DNA from: Clostridia bacterium
GTDB lineage: Bacteria > Bacillota > Clostridia > Oscillospirales > Acutalibacteraceae
Reading direction: 5' to 3'
DNA length: 64,000 nt
NCBI GenBank assembly: GCA_017435385.1
Contig: JAFSFB010000024.1
Span: 1-64,000 of the forward strand
The position numbers and the translations under genes are program-made. Below, piece after piece: positions 24,805 to 35,637 of the stretch. Under the pieces are notes generated by a model, which saw nothing but the letters and a program-made list of their open reading frames with translations, ran no database searches and was not told where the DNA came from. Numbering within the stretch: position 1 is the first letter of the stretch; each line of letters opens with the position of its first letter.

Positions 24805-26481
24805 ATGGCTAAAAACGAAAGCTCCAAAAGCAAAGCCGAGCTCTATCGAGAGGAACGAAAAGAAAGGTTAGCTAAGGCAGCAAAGAAAAACGCCAAGAAC
24901 GTTAAATCACGCACTGTCGCTGTCGGCATTGCCAAGAAGGCTGCCGCAATTCTTGTTGCTGTTGCAATTGTTGCAGGCATCGGCTGGGCAGTTGTCGATC
25001 ATTTCGGTATCGTTGAAAAGTATTCGGAAGCTCTCACCGTCGGTGATGCATCTGTTTCGGTTGCCGAATACAATTATTATTATTCAATGGCTTATCAGTA
25101 CTATGCTCAGATGGAATCAAGCTATCAGCAGCAGGGCGTTTCAATGGGCTTCCCGCTCGACAAGGCTCCCGATGAGGTTTCAACAAACCAGAAGGACGAA
25201 GACGGCAACCCCATCTATTATGACGATGTTATTGCTGACTACGCTGCAAACCTTGCATTCCAGCAGACCGCTCTTTATGAAGACGCTGTTGCCGCAGGCT
25301 ACAAGCTCACCGAAGAAGAGCAGAAGCAGATCGACGAAGCTATCGATTCAGTCCGTGAGAATGCTCAGAAAAACAGCTATTCTCTCAATGCCTTCATCAG
25401 AGCCAGCTATTCAAAGGGTCTGAACGAAAAGAGCCTTCGCAAGCTCCTCGAAACCGAACTTCTCGCTTCCCGTTATAACAGCGATGTTGAAGCCAAGGCT
25501 TATGAAACAGTTACAGATGAACAGGTTGCAAAGGAATATAAGGAAAACGCAAAAACATATAACTATGCCGATGTTCGTTATTATTCCATCACACTCTCAA
25601 CAGTAACAAAGGCTGCTGCTGAAACAGAAGAGGAATTCGCAAAGAGAAAGACAGAAGCTCAGAAGCCTCAGATCGATGCAGCAAACGCAATGCTTGAAAA
25701 GATTACAGATGCCGAAACCTTCAAGACTGCTGCTCTCGAGCATAAGAACAGCGATCTCAAGGAAGGCACAAAGCCCACAGAGGTTGATCCCACAGTTGAA
25801 AACAAGGGCGTAACCTTCAGCGCTATCAAGACAAGCATCAATGAAGAAGCCGCAAACTGGATCTTCGACTCCGCAACCAAGATCGGCGATAAGAAGGTTT
25901 TCGTAACAGACAAAGCTGCTTTCGTTGTTCTCGTTAATAATCCTGCTTACGAAGGCGTAAGTGCAGATGTACGCCACTGCCTCATCAAGTTTGACGTTGA
26001 AGAAGGCAAGACTGCAACTGACGAGATCAAGATGGCTGCAAGCAAAAAGGCTAACGAAGTCAAGAACGAGTGGATCAAGGCAGGCGCAACTGAAGACGCT
26101 TTCAAAGAAATCGTCAAGAAGTATAACGAAGACACCGCTTCAACCGAAAACGGCGGTCTTTATGAAGATATCAGACCCAACTCAAACTATGTCGCCAGCT
26201 TCAAGGCTTGGGCTATCGATCCCGCAAGAAAGACCGGTGACTGCGAAATCGTTGAAACAGAGTACGGTTATCACATCATGTACTATGTAAAGAGCAACGG
26301 TCCCGACTGGAAGCTCACAGTCCGTGAGAATCTTCAGGAAGAAGCCTACGGCGATGCTTTTGAAGCAATCGTTGGCGAAGAGGGCAAATATACGATGGTC
26401 AAGAATGACAAGAACATCGATAAGTCCTCAAAGGATTTCTGCGACAAGGTCAGAAACAGCCTTGCTCAGCAGGCAGCATAA
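24805..26481 (+). CDS. Membrane-anchored peptidyl-prolyl isomerase (PpiC/PrsA type)
   Basis: The product has 558 residues. A highly basic N-terminus of about 40 residues precedes one membrane segment (about 44-66). The extracytoplasmic part begins with a SurA-like helical region and ends in a PpiC rotamase domain (RHCLIKFDV through GYHIMYYV). It should help exported proteins fold at the outer face of the membrane. There is no lipobox, unlike PrsA. A TATAAT -10 lies at 24733-24738 and a terminator follows at 26501-26527, so it is a single gene. Confidence 0.85.
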   Translation: MAKNESSKSKAELYREERKERLAKAAKKNAKNVKSRTVAVGIAKKAAAILVAVAIVAGIGWAVVDHFGIVEKYSEALTVGDASVSVAEYNYYYSMAYQYYAQMESSYQQQGVSMGFPLDKAPDEVSTNQKDEDGNPIYYDDVIADYAANLAFQQTALYEDAVAAGYKLTEEEQKQIDEAIDSVRENAQKNSYSLNAFIRASYSKGLNEKSLRKLLETELLASRYNSDVEAKAYETVTDEQVAKEYKENAKTYNYADVRYYSITLSTVTKAAAETEEEFAKRKTEAQKPQIDAANAMLEKITDAETFKTAALEHKNSDLKEGTKPTEVDPTVENKGVTFSAIKTSINEEAANWIFDSATKIGDKKVFVTDKAAFVVLVNNPAYEGVSADVRHCLIKFDVEEGKTATDEIKMAASKKANEVKNEWIKAGATEDAFKEIVKKYNEDTASTENGGLYEDIRPNSNYVASFKAWAIDPARKTGDCEIVETEYGYHIMYYVKSNGPDWKLTVRENLQEEAYGDAFEAIVGEEGKYTMVKNDKNIDKSSKDFCDKVRNSLAQQAA

Positions 26482-26500
26482 TTAAACAATCAACAGCAAA

Positions 26501-26527
26501 GCCGTCGGATTTCTCCGACGGCTTTTT
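26501..26527 (+). terminator. Terminator of the PPIase gene
   Basis: GCCGTCGG and CCGACGGC pair exactly around ATTTCT; TTTTT follows. Confidence 0.9.
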
Positions 26528-26536
26528 CTGTAGCCA

Positions 26537-29365
26537 TTATTTATTCAGAACCTTTTTGAGATACTGTCCCGTGAAGGACTTCGGATTTTCCGCAACCTTT
26601 TCGGGAGTTCCTTCGGCAACGATTTCTCCGCCGCCGTTTCCGCCCTCGGGTCCAAGGTCGATTATGTGATCTGCAACCTTGATAACATCAAGGTTATGCT
26701 CAATGACAAGCACGGTGTTGCCCGAATCGACAAACCTCTGCAGAACATCGATCAAACGGTGAACATCCGCCGTATGAAGTCCCGTTGTCGGTTCATCAAG
26801 AATATAGATCGTCTTGCCCGTTGACCGCTTTGAAAGCTCGGTTGCAAGCTTGACCCGCTGTGCTTCGCCGCCCGAAAGAGTCGTTGCAGGCTGACCGATC
26901 TTGATATATCCGAGACCGACATCGTAAAGGGTTTTGATCTTATTGTGAATCTTCGGAATGTTCTCAAAGAAATTCATTCCCTCTTCAACCGTCATCTCAA
27001 GGATCTCATGGATATTCTTTCCCTTATAACGGACCTCGAGCGTTTCGTTGTTATAACGCTGTCCCTTGCACACCTCGCAGGGAACATAAATATCCGCAAG
27101 GAAATGCATCTCGATTTTCACGATGCCGTCGCCCTGACACGCCTCACATCTGCCGCCCTTGACATTGAATGAAAATCTGTTGGGCTTATATCCCCTTTTT
27201 TTCGCATCGACAGTCGCTGAAAACAGCTCTCTGATATCGTTGAAAACGCCCGTATAGGTTGCGGGATTTGAGCGGGGCGTTCTGCCTATAGGTGACTGAT
27301 CGATATTGATAACCTTGTCAAGATGCTCCGTGCCGCTTATGCTTTCATGCTTGCCTGCAACCTTTTTCGCATTGTTAAGCTCTGAGGCAAGATGCTTGCT
27401 GAGAATCTCGTTAATCAAAGACGATTTGCCGCTGCCCGAAACACCCGTTACGCATATAAACTTTCCGAGCGGAAACTCGACATCGATATTCTTCAGATTG
27501 TTTTCTTTTGCCCCGTGAACAACAAGCTTTTTGCCGTTGCCCTCTCTTCGTTTTTCGGGAACGGGAATGAACTTCTTTCCGCTGAGATACTGTCCCGTCA
27601 AGGACTTTTCGCAGGCGATGATATCATCCACAGAGCCGCATGCAACTATCTCGCCGCCGTGAATTCCCGCTCCGGGACCGACATCGACAATATAGTCAGC
27701 CGCACGCATGGTATCCTCATCATGCTCAACAACAATCAGCGTGTTTCCGATATCACGCAGATGCTTCAGAGTCCTGATGAGCTTTTCGTTATCTCTCTGG
27801 TGAAGACCTATGCTCGGCTCATCGAGAATATAAAGAACGCCCATGAGCGAAGAACCGATCTGAGTCGCAAGGCGGATTCTCTGAGCCTCACCGCCCGAGA
27901 GGGTTGCTGACGAACGGGCAAGCGAAAGATAGTTGAGTCCGACGCTCGAAAGGAACTGAAGCCGGCTTCTTATCTCCTTGATAATCATGCTCGCTATCAT
28001 TTCTTCACGCTCAGTGAGAGCAATAGTGTCAAGGAATTCAAGCTCCTCGGTTATCGATTTATTGGCAAACTCATCAATGTTTATGCCTCCGACCGTTACG
28101 CCGAGGGACTCCTTGCGGAGTCTTGCGCCGCCGCATTCGGGGCATTTATCACTTGACATATAGTTTTCGATTTCATTTCGTGAGTATTCACTCGTTGTTT
28201 CGGCATAACGCCTTTCGAGGTTGTTTATGACGCCTTCAAAATCGGTCATATAGGAACCTGAGCCGTATTCGCTTTTTCTTTCAAGCTTGATTTTTTTGCC
28301 CTTTGTTCCGTAGAAAATAACATCCTTGGCTTTCTTGGACAGCTTATCAAACGGAGTATCAAGCGAAAAGTCATAGGCATTCGCAAGACCTTCAAAATAC
28401 ATCTGAGCGATCGTTCCGCCGTCGGCGTTTCCCCAGCCGCTCGCCTTTATCGCTCCTTCTTTTATCGAAAGGCTGCCGTCGGGAACAACGAGCTTGGGGT
28501 CGATATGCATAAATACGCTGAGTCCCAGACATTTCGGGCACGCTCCGAACGGATTATTGAACGAGAATGAACGGGGCTCAAGCTCCTCGATGCTGACTCC
28601 GTGCTCGGGGCAGGCATAGTTGAGCGAATAAAGAAGCTCCTCTCCGCCGACAACATCAACCATAAGCAAGCCATCAGTCAGTCCGACCGCCGTTTCAATC
28701 GAATCCGCAAGCCTTGAACGGATTCCTTCTTTAATAACAAGTCGGTCAACGATGACCTCAATGTTATGCTTTATATTCTTATCGAGCTTTATCTCCTCTG
28801 TAAGATCATAGACTATCGAATCGATCCTGACTCTCGCATAGCCCGTCTTCCGTATGCTTTCAAGCTCCTTGACAAATTCGCCTTTTTTGCCCCTTGCGAT
28901 GGGAGCCATGATCTGAATTCTCGTTCCCTCTTCGAGAGCAAGAACCTGATTCGTTATATCGTCAACCGTCTGACGGGAAATCTCTCTGCCGCATTCGGGG
29001 CAATGCGGAATTCCTATCCTCGCATAAAGCAAACGAAGATAATCATAGATCTCCGTAACCGTACCTACGGTCGAACGGGGATTTTTTGAAGTCGTTTTCT
29101 GGTCAATGGAGATTGCGGGAGAAAGACCGTCAATGCTTTCAACCGCAGGCTTTTCCATCTGACCGAGGAACTGCCTCGCATAGGATGAGAGGGACTCAAC
29201 ATATCTTCGCTGTCCCTCCGCATATATCGTATCAAAGGCAAGGGATGATTTGCCGCTGCCCGAAAGTCCCGTAAAAACAACGAGCTTATCTCTCGGCACG
29301 GTTATATCAACATTTTTGAGATTATGCTCCCTTGCACCTTTTACAGTAAGGTTTTTAATCGCCAT
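26537..29365 (-). CDS. uvrA: Excinuclease ABC subunit A
   Basis: The product has 942 residues, full length. Two ABC modules are seen, each with a Walker A (GLSGSGKSS near residue 34 and GVSGSGKSS in the second half), two ABC signature sequences (LSGGEAQR), and zinc-finger cysteines (CPEC near 122 and CEAC/CEVC in the second half). It finds bulky DNA lesions and loads UvrB. The start is two bases after the uvrB stop, so the two genes form an operon. Confidence 0.97.
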   Translation of the reverse strand: MAIKNLTVKGAREHNLKNVDITVPRDKLVVFTGLSGSGKSSLAFDTIYAEGQRRYVESLSSYARQFLGQMEKPAVESIDGLSPAISIDQKTTSKNPRSTVGTVTEIYDYLRLLYARIGIPHCPECGREISRQTVDDITNQVLALEEGTRIQIMAPIARGKKGEFVKELESIRKTGYARVRIDSIVYDLTEEIKLDKNIKHNIEVIVDRLVIKEGIRSRLADSIETAVGLTDGLLMVDVVGGEELLYSLNYACPEHGVSIEELEPRSFSFNNPFGACPKCLGLSVFMHIDPKLVVPDGSLSIKEGAIKASGWGNADGGTIAQMYFEGLANAYDFSLDTPFDKLSKKAKDVIFYGTKGKKIKLERKSEYGSGSYMTDFEGVINNLERRYAETTSEYSRNEIENYMSSDKCPECGGARLRKESLGVTVGGINIDEFANKSITEELEFLDTIALTEREEMIASMIIKEIRSRLQFLSSVGLNYLSLARSSATLSGGEAQRIRLATQIGSSLMGVLYILDEPSIGLHQRDNEKLIRTLKHLRDIGNTLIVVEHDEDTMRAADYIVDVGPGAGIHGGEIVACGSVDDIIACEKSLTGQYLSGKKFIPVPEKRREGNGKKLVVHGAKENNLKNIDVEFPLGKFICVTGVSGSGKSSLINEILSKHLASELNNAKKVAGKHESISGTEHLDKVINIDQSPIGRTPRSNPATYTGVFNDIRELFSATVDAKKRGYKPNRFSFNVKGGRCEACQGDGIVKIEMHFLADIYVPCEVCKGQRYNNETLEVRYKGKNIHEILEMTVEEGMNFFENIPKIHNKIKTLYDVGLGYIKIGQPATTLSGGEAQRVKLATELSKRSTGKTIYILDEPTTGLHTADVHRLIDVLQRFVDSGNTVLVIEHNLDVIKVADHIIDLGPEGGNGGGEIVAEGTPEKVAENPKSFTGQYLKKVLNK

Positions 29366-29367
29366 TA

Positions 29368-31326
29368 TTATTTACCTCTTCTGAGCTTTTCAATTCTGTC
29401 ACGCAGATATGCCGCATGCTCAAATTCAAGTATCTTCGCTGCCGCCTTCATCTCGTCGGTGAGCTTGGTTATCATCTGCTCTCTTTCCTTCCTGCTCATC
29501 TTGGAAATTGATTTTTCTTCATCGGATTTCACGGAAATTCCTATTACATCTCCGACACTCTTGACTATCGTTTTCGGAACGATTCCGTGTTCCTCGTTAT
29601 ATTTAGACTGCTTTTCACGGCGGCGGTTGGTTTCGGTTATTGCTCTTTCCATTGAAGGCGTCACCGTGTCCGCATACATGATGACCGTACCCTCTGAGTT
29701 TCTTGCCGCTCTGCCTATCGTCTGAATGAGAGAGGTTTCGGAGCGCAGGAATCCCTCCTTGTCCGCATCGAGGATCGCAACGAGCGAAACCTCGGGAATA
29801 TCAAGTCCCTCCCTGAGCAGATTGATGCCTATAAGGACATCAAAATCTCCCATACGAAGCCCTTTGATGATCTCCATTCTTTCTATCGTATCAACATCAT
29901 GGTGCATATACCGCACCTTGATATCGAGATTTTCAAGGTAATCCGTCAGATCCTCAGCCATGCGCTTTGTGAGGGTCGTGACGAGGACTCTTTCGCCCTT
30001 CTGAGTGCGGATATTGATTTCGGAAACGAGATCATCGATCTGACCTTCAACGGGCCGCACGGAAATTTCGGGATCAAGCAAGCCCGTCGGTCTGATAACC
30101 TGCTCCGCAATATGCAGGCTCTTGCTCTTTTCAAGCTCACCCGGAGTTGCGCTGACAAATATCTTCTGCCCCGTTCTTTCATAGAACTCGTCAAAGGTCA
30201 GCGGTCGGTTATCATAAGCTGACGGCAGGCGGAAGCCAAACTCGATAAGGCTGTCCTTTCTTGCTCTGTCGCCGCCGTACATCGCTCTGACCTGAGGAAG
30301 AGTGACATGGGATTCATCAACAAAAAGCAGAAAATCATCGGGGAAATAGTTCAGCAGCGTGAACGGTGCAGAGCCCGCAGGTCTGCCCGACATGATTCTC
30401 GAATAGTTTTCAATACCCTTGCAAAAGCCCGTTTCTCTAAGCATTTCGATATCATATTCGGTTCTTTGTCTGATTCTCTGAGCCTCGAGAAGCTTACCTG
30501 CCTGCTCGAACTCCTTGACTCTGTCGAGCATCTCGCCGTAAATCAGGCTGATCGATTTCTCCATCTTGTCGGGTGAAATGACATAGTGCGATGCAGGATA
30601 GATCGCAACATGTGAAACAACGCTTTTGACCTGACCCGTCAGCGCATTTATCTCGCTGATGCGGTCGATCTCGTCGCCGAAAAACTCAATTCTGTAAGCA
30701 TTTTCATTTGAATAAACGGGAAATATTTCAACAACATCTCCCCTGACTCTGAACTTGTTTCGGCTGAAATCGATATCGTTTCTTTCATACTGAATCGAAA
30801 CAAGCTTTTCGATAAGCTCATCCCTGCTTTTCTCCATACCTGTTCTCAGAGAGATGACCATGCTTCGGTAATCGATGGGGTCACCGAGAGTATAAATACA
30901 TGAAACGCTGGCAACGATTATAACATCTCTGCGTTCGGAAAGCGCAGAGGTTGCGGAATGGCGCAGCTTATCGATTTCATCGTTGACCGCCGAGTCTTTT
31001 TCAATATAGGTGTCAGTTGTCGGAATATATGCCTCGGGCTGATAATAATCATAATATGAAACAAAATATTCAACCGCATTCTCGGGAAAGAACTCACGGA
31101 ACTCGGTGCAAAGCTGGGCGGCAAGAGTTTTGTTATGAGCGAGAACGAGGGTCGGTCGGTTGACCTGAGCAATAACATTTGCCATCGTGAAGGTCTTGCC
31201 CGAACCCGTAACACCCAGAAGCGTCTGCTCGGAATAACCCTTGTTGATTCCGTCAACAAGCTCCGCTATCGCCTGCGGCTGATCGCCCGTCGGCTTATAT
31301 GCGGAATGCAGCTTGAATTCATCCAT
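29368..31326 (-). CDS. uvrB: Excinuclease ABC subunit B
   Basis: The product has 652 residues. Walker A GVTGSGKT lies near residue 40, the beta-hairpin region has [12 protein letters not shown], helicase motifs follow ([10 protein letters not shown]), and a C-terminal UvrC-binding helix pair ends the protein. It verifies damage after UvrA and recruits UvrC. The ATG at 31326 follows AGGAGGT. A LexA-like box at 31348-31361 and a promoter at 31366-31394 suggest SOS control of uvrB-uvrA. Confidence 0.97.
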   Translation of the reverse strand: MDEFKLHSAYKPTGDQPQAIAELVDGINKGYSEQTLLGVTGSGKTFTMANVIAQVNRPTLVLAHNKTLAAQLCTEFREFFPENAVEYFVSYYDYYQPEAYIPTTDTYIEKDSAVNDEIDKLRHSATSALSERRDVIIVASVSCIYTLGDPIDYRSMVISLRTGMEKSRDELIEKLVSIQYERNDIDFSRNKFRVRGDVVEIFPVYSNENAYRIEFFGDEIDRISEINALTGQVKSVVSHVAIYPASHYVISPDKMEKSISLIYGEMLDRVKEFEQAGKLLEAQRIRQRTEYDIEMLRETGFCKGIENYSRIMSGRPAGSAPFTLLNYFPDDFLLFVDESHVTLPQVRAMYGGDRARKDSLIEFGFRLPSAYDNRPLTFDEFYERTGQKIFVSATPGELEKSKSLHIAEQVIRPTGLLDPEISVRPVEGQIDDLVSEINIRTQKGERVLVTTLTKRMAEDLTDYLENLDIKVRYMHHDVDTIERMEIIKGLRMGDFDVLIGINLLREGLDIPEVSLVAILDADKEGFLRSETSLIQTIGRAARNSEGTVIMYADTVTPSMERAITETNRRREKQSKYNEEHGIVPKTIVKSVGDVIGISVKSDEEKSISKMSRKEREQMITKLTDEMKAAAKILEFEHAAYLRDRIEKLRRGK

Positions 31327-31347
31327 GTCCGGACCTCCTTTTCGATA

Positions 31348-31361
31348 TAAACAAATGTTCA
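31348..31361 (-). promoter_or_regulatory. LexA (DinR)-type SOS box ahead of uvrBA
   Basis: On the minus strand TGAACATTTGTTTA matches the Firmicute box GAAC-N4-GTTC with one mismatch (GTTT for GTTC). It covers the predicted transcription start (about 31359), so a bound LexA would block initiation. Confidence 0.55.
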
Positions 31362-31365
31362 CTTT

Positions 31366-31394
31366 ATTATATTACATTATTTTTTAAAAGTAAA
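31366..31394 (-). promoter_or_regulatory. Promoter of uvrBA
   Basis: On the minus strand TTTACT, 17 bp, TATAAT. The -10 is perfect, the -35 weak. Confidence 0.55.
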
Positions 31395-31446
31395 TATCTA
31401 AAAAGTATTTTTCTCATTTTAAATTGAACTATCAACACTTTACATA

Positions 31447-31468
31447 AAGATTACACTATTGTAACCTT
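31447..31468. promoter_or_regulatory. Inverted repeat ahead of rfbA, possible operator
   Basis: TTACA and TGTAA with CTAT between them, extended by AAG and CTT after one mismatched base on each side. It ends 7 bp before the -35 of the rfbA promoter. Confidence 0.4.
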
Positions 31469-31475
31469 TATTTGT

Positions 31476-31504
31476 TTGACATTTTTAACAAATGATGGTA
31501 TTAT
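31476..31504 (+). promoter_or_regulatory. Promoter of rfbA-rfbC
   Basis: TTGACA, 17 bp, TATTAT. The leader (31511-31572) can fold with ATAATGA (31513-31519) against TCATTAT (31546-31552) around an inner ACGC-TTTT-GCGT hairpin. Confidence 0.7.
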
Positions 31505-31572
31505 ATTGGAGTATAATGACGCTTTTGCGTTAATATTCTTGTTTATCATTATGCACGAATGGAGTGTGTTTG

Positions 31573-32511
31573 ATGAAAGGTATTATTCTTGCAGGCGGTT
31601 CGGGAACAAGACTCTATCCGCTGACAATGGTTACCAGTAAACAGCTTCTGCCCGTTTACGACAAACCGATGATCTATTATCCCCTTTCGACTCTTATGCT
31701 TGCGGGCATCCGTGAGATTCTTATTATTTCAACTCCGACCGATACCCCCCGTTTCAAAGAGCTTCTCGGCAACGGCAGACAGTTCGGTCTGAGCCTTTCC
31801 TACGCAATTCAGGAAAAGCCCGAGGGACTTGCTCAGGCTTTTATCATCGGCGAGGAATTCATCGGCGATGACGATGTTGCCATGGTTCTCGGCGACAACA
31901 TTTTTTACGGCAACGGTCTTGGTCATATGCTCCGTCAGGCAGCCAAGAACAAAGGCAGAGCCACGATTTTCGGATATTATGTTGACAATCCGCAGAGCTT
32001 CGGCGTTGTTGAATTCAACGAAAACGGCATTCCCGTTTCTATCGAGGAAAAGCCCGAGGTTCCGAAATCGAACTATGCCGTTACGGGGCTTTATTTCTAT
32101 GACAACAGAGTTGTCGAATACGCAAAATCTCTCAAGCCCTCAAAAAGAGGCGAACTTGAAATCACCGACATCAATCAGATGTATCTTCAGAACGGAGATC
32201 TTGACATCAAGCTCATGGGCAGAGGCTTCGCATGGCTTGACACGGGAACTGTCGAAAACCTCATGAACGCCGCAAACTTCATTCAGACGGTCGAAAAGCT
32301 TCAGGGCATCAAGATCTCAGCTCCCGAGGAAATCGCCTATAATATGCGCTGGATAAGCCGCGAAGCTCTTCTCCGCTCGGCTGAAAAATACGGCAAGTCC
32401 TCTTACGGTCAGCACCTTCGTGCCGTTGCTGAGGGCAAGATTCTTTATTCCGCAGACAGACCCGGTGTCAGACCTTGTTGGGGAACGGAGGAACAAGGCG
32501 TTGAAACTTGA
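31573..32511 (+). CDS. rfbA: Glucose-1-phosphate thymidylyltransferase
   Basis: The product has 312 residues. The N-terminal [11 protein letters not shown] is the nucleotide-binding signature of sugar-1-phosphate nucleotidyltransferases, and the length and body match RfbA/RmlA. It makes dTDP-glucose, the first step of dTDP-L-rhamnose synthesis for cell-surface polysaccharide. The ATG at 31573 has GGAGTG upstream. The stop lies 11 bases inside rfbC. The rfbB and rfbD genes are not in this window. Confidence 0.95.
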   Translation: MKGIILAGGSGTRLYPLTMVTSKQLLPVYDKPMIYYPLSTLMLAGIREILIISTPTDTPRFKELLGNGRQFGLSLSYAIQEKPEGLAQAFIIGEEFIGDDDVAMVLGDNIFYGNGLGHMLRQAAKNKGRATIFGYYVDNPQSFGVVEFNENGIPVSIEEKPEVPKSNYAVTGLYFYDNRVVEYAKSLKPSKRGELEITDINQMYLQNGDLDIKLMGRGFAWLDTGTVENLMNAANFIQTVEKLQGIKISAPEEIAYNMRWISREALLRSAEKYGKSSYGQHLRAVAEGKILYSADRPGVRPCWGTEEQGVET

Positions 32512-33052
32512 AAAAACAGCCGTTGAAGGCGTATTTATAATTGAGCCTGCCGTTTTCGGGGATAACCGAGGCTGGTTCTGCGAAACATATTCCAAGAAAA
32601 AATTCGAGGAGCTCGGTATTTTTGTCGACTTCGTTCAGGATAACCGCTCTTTTTCCGCAAAATCGGGAACACTCAGAGGTCTGCATTGTCAGACAGATCC
32701 GATGGCGCAGGCAAAGCTTGTTTCCTGCACAAAAGGAAAAATCATCGATGTTGCCGTTGACATCCGTGAAGGCTCTCCGACCTTCAAAAAATGGGTTGCC
32801 GTTGAGCTTTCGGAAGAAAACAAAAAAATGCTTTTCATTCCCAAGGGCTGTCTTCACGGCTTCCTGACAGTTTCCGATGATGTCGAGCTCTCGTATAAGG
32901 TTGATGAATTCTATTCGCCCGAGAATGACAGAAGCGTTTGCTGGTGCGATCCCGACCTTGGCGTTGAATGGGGAGTTGAAAATCCGATTCTCTCTGCAAA
33001 AGACACCGCCGCTCCCCTCTTAAAAGACAGCGATATCCGTTTCAAATTCTAA
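32501..33052 (+). CDS. rfbC: dTDP-4-dehydrorhamnose 3,5-epimerase
   Basis: The product has 183 residues. A cupin fold is indicated by [18 protein letters not shown] (with the catalytic His) and [13 protein letters not shown]. It epimerises the dTDP-keto-sugar in the rhamnose pathway. TTG at 32501 is the start: GGAGGAA ends 7 bases before it, and no ATG fits. The overlap with rfbA suggests coupling. Confidence 0.95.
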   Translation: MKLEKTAVEGVFIIEPAVFGDNRGWFCETYSKKKFEELGIFVDFVQDNRSFSAKSGTLRGLHCQTDPMAQAKLVSCTKGKIIDVAVDIREGSPTFKKWVAVELSEENKKMLFIPKGCLHGFLTVSDDVELSYKVDEFYSPENDRSVCWCDPDLGVEWGVENPILSAKDTAAPLLKDSDIRFKF

Positions 33053-33131
33053 AATTTTCCGTTTTTATCAGGCATAACAAAAAAATTTCTGTCCATACTA
33101 TCTGTGAAAAGCAAAGTAAGGAGATGAAACT

Positions 33132-33359
33132 ATGCTTGATAAAATTTCGCTTGCCCTCATTATCGTCGGTGCTCTCAACTGGGGCAGCATCGGTCTTTTT
33201 CAGTTCGACCTTGTTGCATGGATCTTCGGCGGTCAGGGCGCAATTCTCAGCAGAATTATTTATACGATAATTGCCCTCGCAGGCATCTGGTGCATTTCTC
33301 TTCTCTTCAGAGATACGGAAGCCGCCGTTGTTCATACCGATGACGACATCAGAAGCTGA
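33132..33359 (+). CDS. DUF378 small membrane protein
   Basis: The product has 75 residues, with two hydrophobic segments and the family pattern ALNWGSIGLF followed by a second helix ending in WCISLLFRD. DUF378 proteins are widespread in Firmicutes and of unknown function. SD AAGGAGA lies before the ATG. The terminator at 33375-33402 follows. Confidence 0.9.
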   Translation: MLDKISLALIIVGALNWGSIGLFQFDLVAWIFGGQGAILSRIIYTIIALAGIWCISLLFRDTEAAVVHTDDDIRS

Positions 33360-33374
33360 GAAAAAACGAAAAAA

Positions 33375-33402
33375 ATCCGCTCTGCAGATTTGCAAAGCGG
33401 AT
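33375..33402. terminator. Bidirectional terminator between the DUF378 gene and rpmA
   Basis: ATCCGCT and AGCGGAT pair around a 14-base loop that can itself pair (TGCA region). A T-run follows on each strand. Confidence 0.8.
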
Positions 33403-33417
33403 AATTTTTTTGTTCAA

Positions 33418-33702
33418 TTACTGCTCAACAGCGTAAACGCTGACCTTCTTGCGGTCCTTGCCCATACGCTCGAACTTAACTGTTCCGTCGATGAGAGCGA
33501 AGAGAGTATCATCTGAACCCTTGCCGACATTGTTGCCGGGATGGATGTGAGTGCCTCTCTGTCTTACAAGGATGTTACCTGCAAGAACGAACTGACCGTC
33601 AGCTCTCTTAGCGCCGAGTCTTTTTGATTCGGAATCACGGCCGTTACGGGTTGAACCCATACCTTTTTTATGAGCGAAAAGCTGTACATTTATCTTAAGC
33701 AT
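33418..33702 (-). CDS. rpmA: Ribosomal protein L27 with cleavable N-terminal extension
   Basis: The product has 94 residues. The N-terminus [14 protein letters not shown] is the Firmicute form, in which Prp protease cuts after Phe-9 to expose the conserved end that reaches the peptidyl-transferase centre. [15 protein letters not shown] follows as in all L27. The SD GGAGGTG lies inside the last codons of prp, and the stop of prp overlaps the ATG. Confidence 0.98.
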   Translation of the reverse strand: MLKINVQLFAHKKGMGSTRNGRDSESKRLGAKRADGQFVLAGNILVRQRGTHIHPGNNVGKGSDDTLFALIDGTVKFERMGKDRKKVSVYAVEQ

Positions 33703-34019
33703 TACTTTACACCTCCGTAAATTACTTTAATATTGAGTGGATACTGCTTTGAAAGCTCGGTTAAATGAAGCTCAAGTCCTCTGAGGACCGCTTCGGTCTT
33801 ATCATTCGTTTCGCTCAGATGAAAAATCATCGAGCCGTCTTCAGCCTCTGCCCTTGCAGGAATGCCGAGGATTTCGGTTACAGTATTGGCTGCCATGAGA
33901 GCCGCCGAAGAAACCGATGCACAAACGATATCCTGACCTTGCGGAGCATACATTGAATGACCGCTGATTTCAAAGCCGTGGAGTCGGTTGTTACCGATAG
34001 AAAATCTTACCCTTATCAT
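33702..34019 (-). CDS. prp: Ribosomal-processing cysteine protease Prp
   Basis: The product has 105 residues. The catalytic His in ISGHSMYAP and Cys in DIVCASVSS are both present, spaced as in the family. It removes the N-terminal extension of L27, encoded next. The ATG at 34019 is preferred to TTG at 34028; neither has a strong SD, which suggests coupling to rplU, whose stop is 11 bases upstream. Confidence 0.95.
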   Translation of the reverse strand: MIRVRFSIGNNRLHGFEISGHSMYAPQGQDIVCASVSSAALMAANTVTEILGIPARAEAEDGSMIFHLSETNDKTEAVLRGLELHLTELSKQYPLNIKVIYGGVK

Positions 34020-34030
34020 AGGGTTCAAGA

Positions 34031-34342
34031 TTATGCGTTGATGGCAGAAATCTCAACCTTAGTGTAAGGCTGTCTGTGACCCATCTTGCGCTTGGAGTTC
34101 TTCTTGGGCTTGTAAGTCATAACGGTGATCTTCTTGCCCTTGCCGTTCTTAACGACCTTTGCAGCAACGCTTGCGCCTTCAACATAGGGAGCGCCAACCT
34201 TGATGCCTTCTTCGGTTCCAACTGCGATAACCTTATCAAAGGTGTATTCGCTTGCTTCTTCTGCGCCAAGCTTTTCGATGAAGATAACATCGCCGGCTTC
34301 AACCTTGTACTGCTTGCCGCCTGTTTCGATAATTGCGTACAT
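34031..34342 (-). CDS. rplU: Ribosomal protein L21
   Basis: The product has 103 residues. [14 protein letters not shown] at the start and [11 protein letters not shown] near the end are signature stretches of L21. It binds 23S rRNA in the 50S subunit. ATG at 34342 is the conserved start. The rplU-prp-rpmA order is the usual Firmicute operon, driven by a consensus promoter and a structured leader. Confidence 0.98.
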   Translation of the reverse strand: MYAIIETGGKQYKVEAGDVIFIEKLGAEEASEYTFDKVIAVGTEEGIKVGAPYVEGASVAAKVVKNGKGKKITVMTYKPKKNSKRKMGHRQPYTKVEISAINA

Positions 34343-34354
34343 TCGGAATATCAA

Positions 34355-34458
34355 TCCTTTTCTTTTAGACTCGCTATTCTTGTAACACTTATAACTGGGT
34401 TACCTGAGGCACAGAGAACCTGTTTTTGGGCATAACTAACCCGCCCCGAATATGCGGC
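34355..34458 (-). ncRNA. Probable L21 leader RNA
   Basis: The 5' untranslated region of the rplU operon is about 120 nt long and folds with an outer GGGTTA/TAACCC pairing around internal hairpins. Firmicute rplU operons often have a conserved leader (ribosomal L21 leader, Rfam) that mediates feedback by L21. The match is by position and shape, not by sequence comparison. Confidence 0.5.
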
Positions 34459-34465
34459 ATGTAGA

Positions 34466-34494
34466 ATTATATCACAACGTTCAAGCCTTGTCAA
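34466..34494 (-). promoter_or_regulatory. Consensus promoter of rplU-prp-rpmA
   Basis: On the minus strand TTGACA, 17 bp, TATAAT, with TGTGATATAAT at the -10. It is the strongest promoter in the window. Confidence 0.85.
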
Positions 34495-34524
34495 ACGTTT
34501 TTTGATATTTTTCTGAAAAATTTA

Positions 34525-34755
34525 TCAGTTGATATCGGTGAAATTACCGTTCTGATAATTTGTGTTCTCGGGCTCTTCGGGAATAATCAGAGCAACAACG
34601 AGGTAAATGATGACCGGACAGCCGAGAACGAAGAGCGAAAGAAGAACATAGATTATTCTGAGAATCGTTGCGTCAACATTGAAATACTTTGCGAGTCCGC
34701 CGAGAACGCCGAAAACCTTTTTGTCAGTACGGCTTCTGTAAAGTTTCTTTTCCAT
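34525..34755 (-). CDS. PspC-domain membrane protein
   Basis: The product has 76 residues. The PspC domain pattern KLYRSRTDKKVFGVLGGLAKYF is followed by one long hydrophobic segment and an acidic tail. PspC proteins take part in membrane-stress responses in other bacteria; this short form is of unknown role. It starts 25 bp after folD and is probably the last gene of the lon-to-folD run. Confidence 0.9.
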   Translation of the reverse strand: MEKKLYRSRTDKKVFGVLGGLAKYFNVDATILRIIYVLLSLFVLGCPVIIYLVVALIIPEEPENTNYQNGNFTDIN

Positions 34756-34780
34756 GGTTAATTCCTCCTATTTATATACA

Positions 34781-35635
34781 TTATATAATATTATTCTGCT
34801 CTTTGCAAGCCGTGAGAGTGTTCTGCATGAGCATGGCAATCGTCATCGGTCCGACGCCGCCGGGAACGGGAGTTATCATCGAAGCCTTGTCCTTGACCGC
34901 TTCAAAGTCAACATCTCCGCAGAGCTTGCCGTTTTCGTTTCTGTTGATGCCGACATCGAGAACGATCGCACCCTCGCCAACCATATCCGCCTTGACAAAG
35001 TTGGGGATACCGACTGCAGCAACGAGGATATCCGCCTGTCTTGTTATTGAAGGAAGGTCAACGGTTTTCGAGTGGCAGATCGTGACCGTTGCGCTTTTTG
35101 AAAGCATGAGCATAGCCATGGGCTTGCCTACGATATCGCTTCTGCCGATGATAACGCAATGCTTGCCCGCAACCTCGATTCCCTCATATTCGAGCATCTT
35201 CATCATGCCCATGGGAGTGCAGGGCATAAGCTTGCCCATACCCGTTGATAGAAGACCGACATTTTCGGGGTGGAAGCAGTCAACATCCTTCTCGGGGCGG
35301 ATCCTTCTGAGAACTGCATTTTTATCAATATGCTTCGGCACGGGAAGCTGGCAGAGAATGCCGCTGACCGATGAATCCGCATTGAGCTTATCGATAAGAG
35401 CGAGAAGCTCCTCCGTTGTTGTTTCTTCGGGCATGGCAAACTCGAGAGAGCGCATGCCGACTCTTTCGCAGGCGGTTTTCTTATTGTTGACATAAACTCT
35501 CGATGCCGGATCGCTTCCGACGATAATAACCGCCAGAGCAGGCTCAACGCCTTTTTCTTTAAGCTCGGCAACCTCTGCCGAAATTTTGTCAAGGTTATAT
35601 TCTCTTATAGCCTTTCCGTCAATAAGCTTTGTCAT
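34781..35635 (-). CDS. folD: Bifunctional methylenetetrahydrofolate dehydrogenase/cyclohydrolase
   Basis: The product has 284 residues. VNNKKTACERVG holds the catalytic Lys, and GRSDIVGKPM the nucleotide-binding loop. It interconverts methylene-, methenyl- and formyl-tetrahydrofolate in the cytosol. The ATG at 35635 overlaps the lgt stop region, with GGAAGAGGTG upstream. Confidence 0.97.
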   Translation of the reverse strand: MTKLIDGKAIREYNLDKISAEVAELKEKGVEPALAVIIVGSDPASRVYVNNKKTACERVGMRSLEFAMPEETTTEELLALIDKLNADSSVSGILCQLPVPKHIDKNAVLRRIRPEKDVDCFHPENVGLLSTGMGKLMPCTPMGMMKMLEYEGIEVAGKHCVIIGRSDIVGKPMAMLMLSKSATVTICHSKTVDLPSITRQADILVAAVGIPNFVKADMVGEGAIVLDVGINRNENGKLCGDVDFEAVKDKASMITPVPGGVGPMTIAMLMQNTLTACKEQNNII

Positions 35636-35637
35636 AT

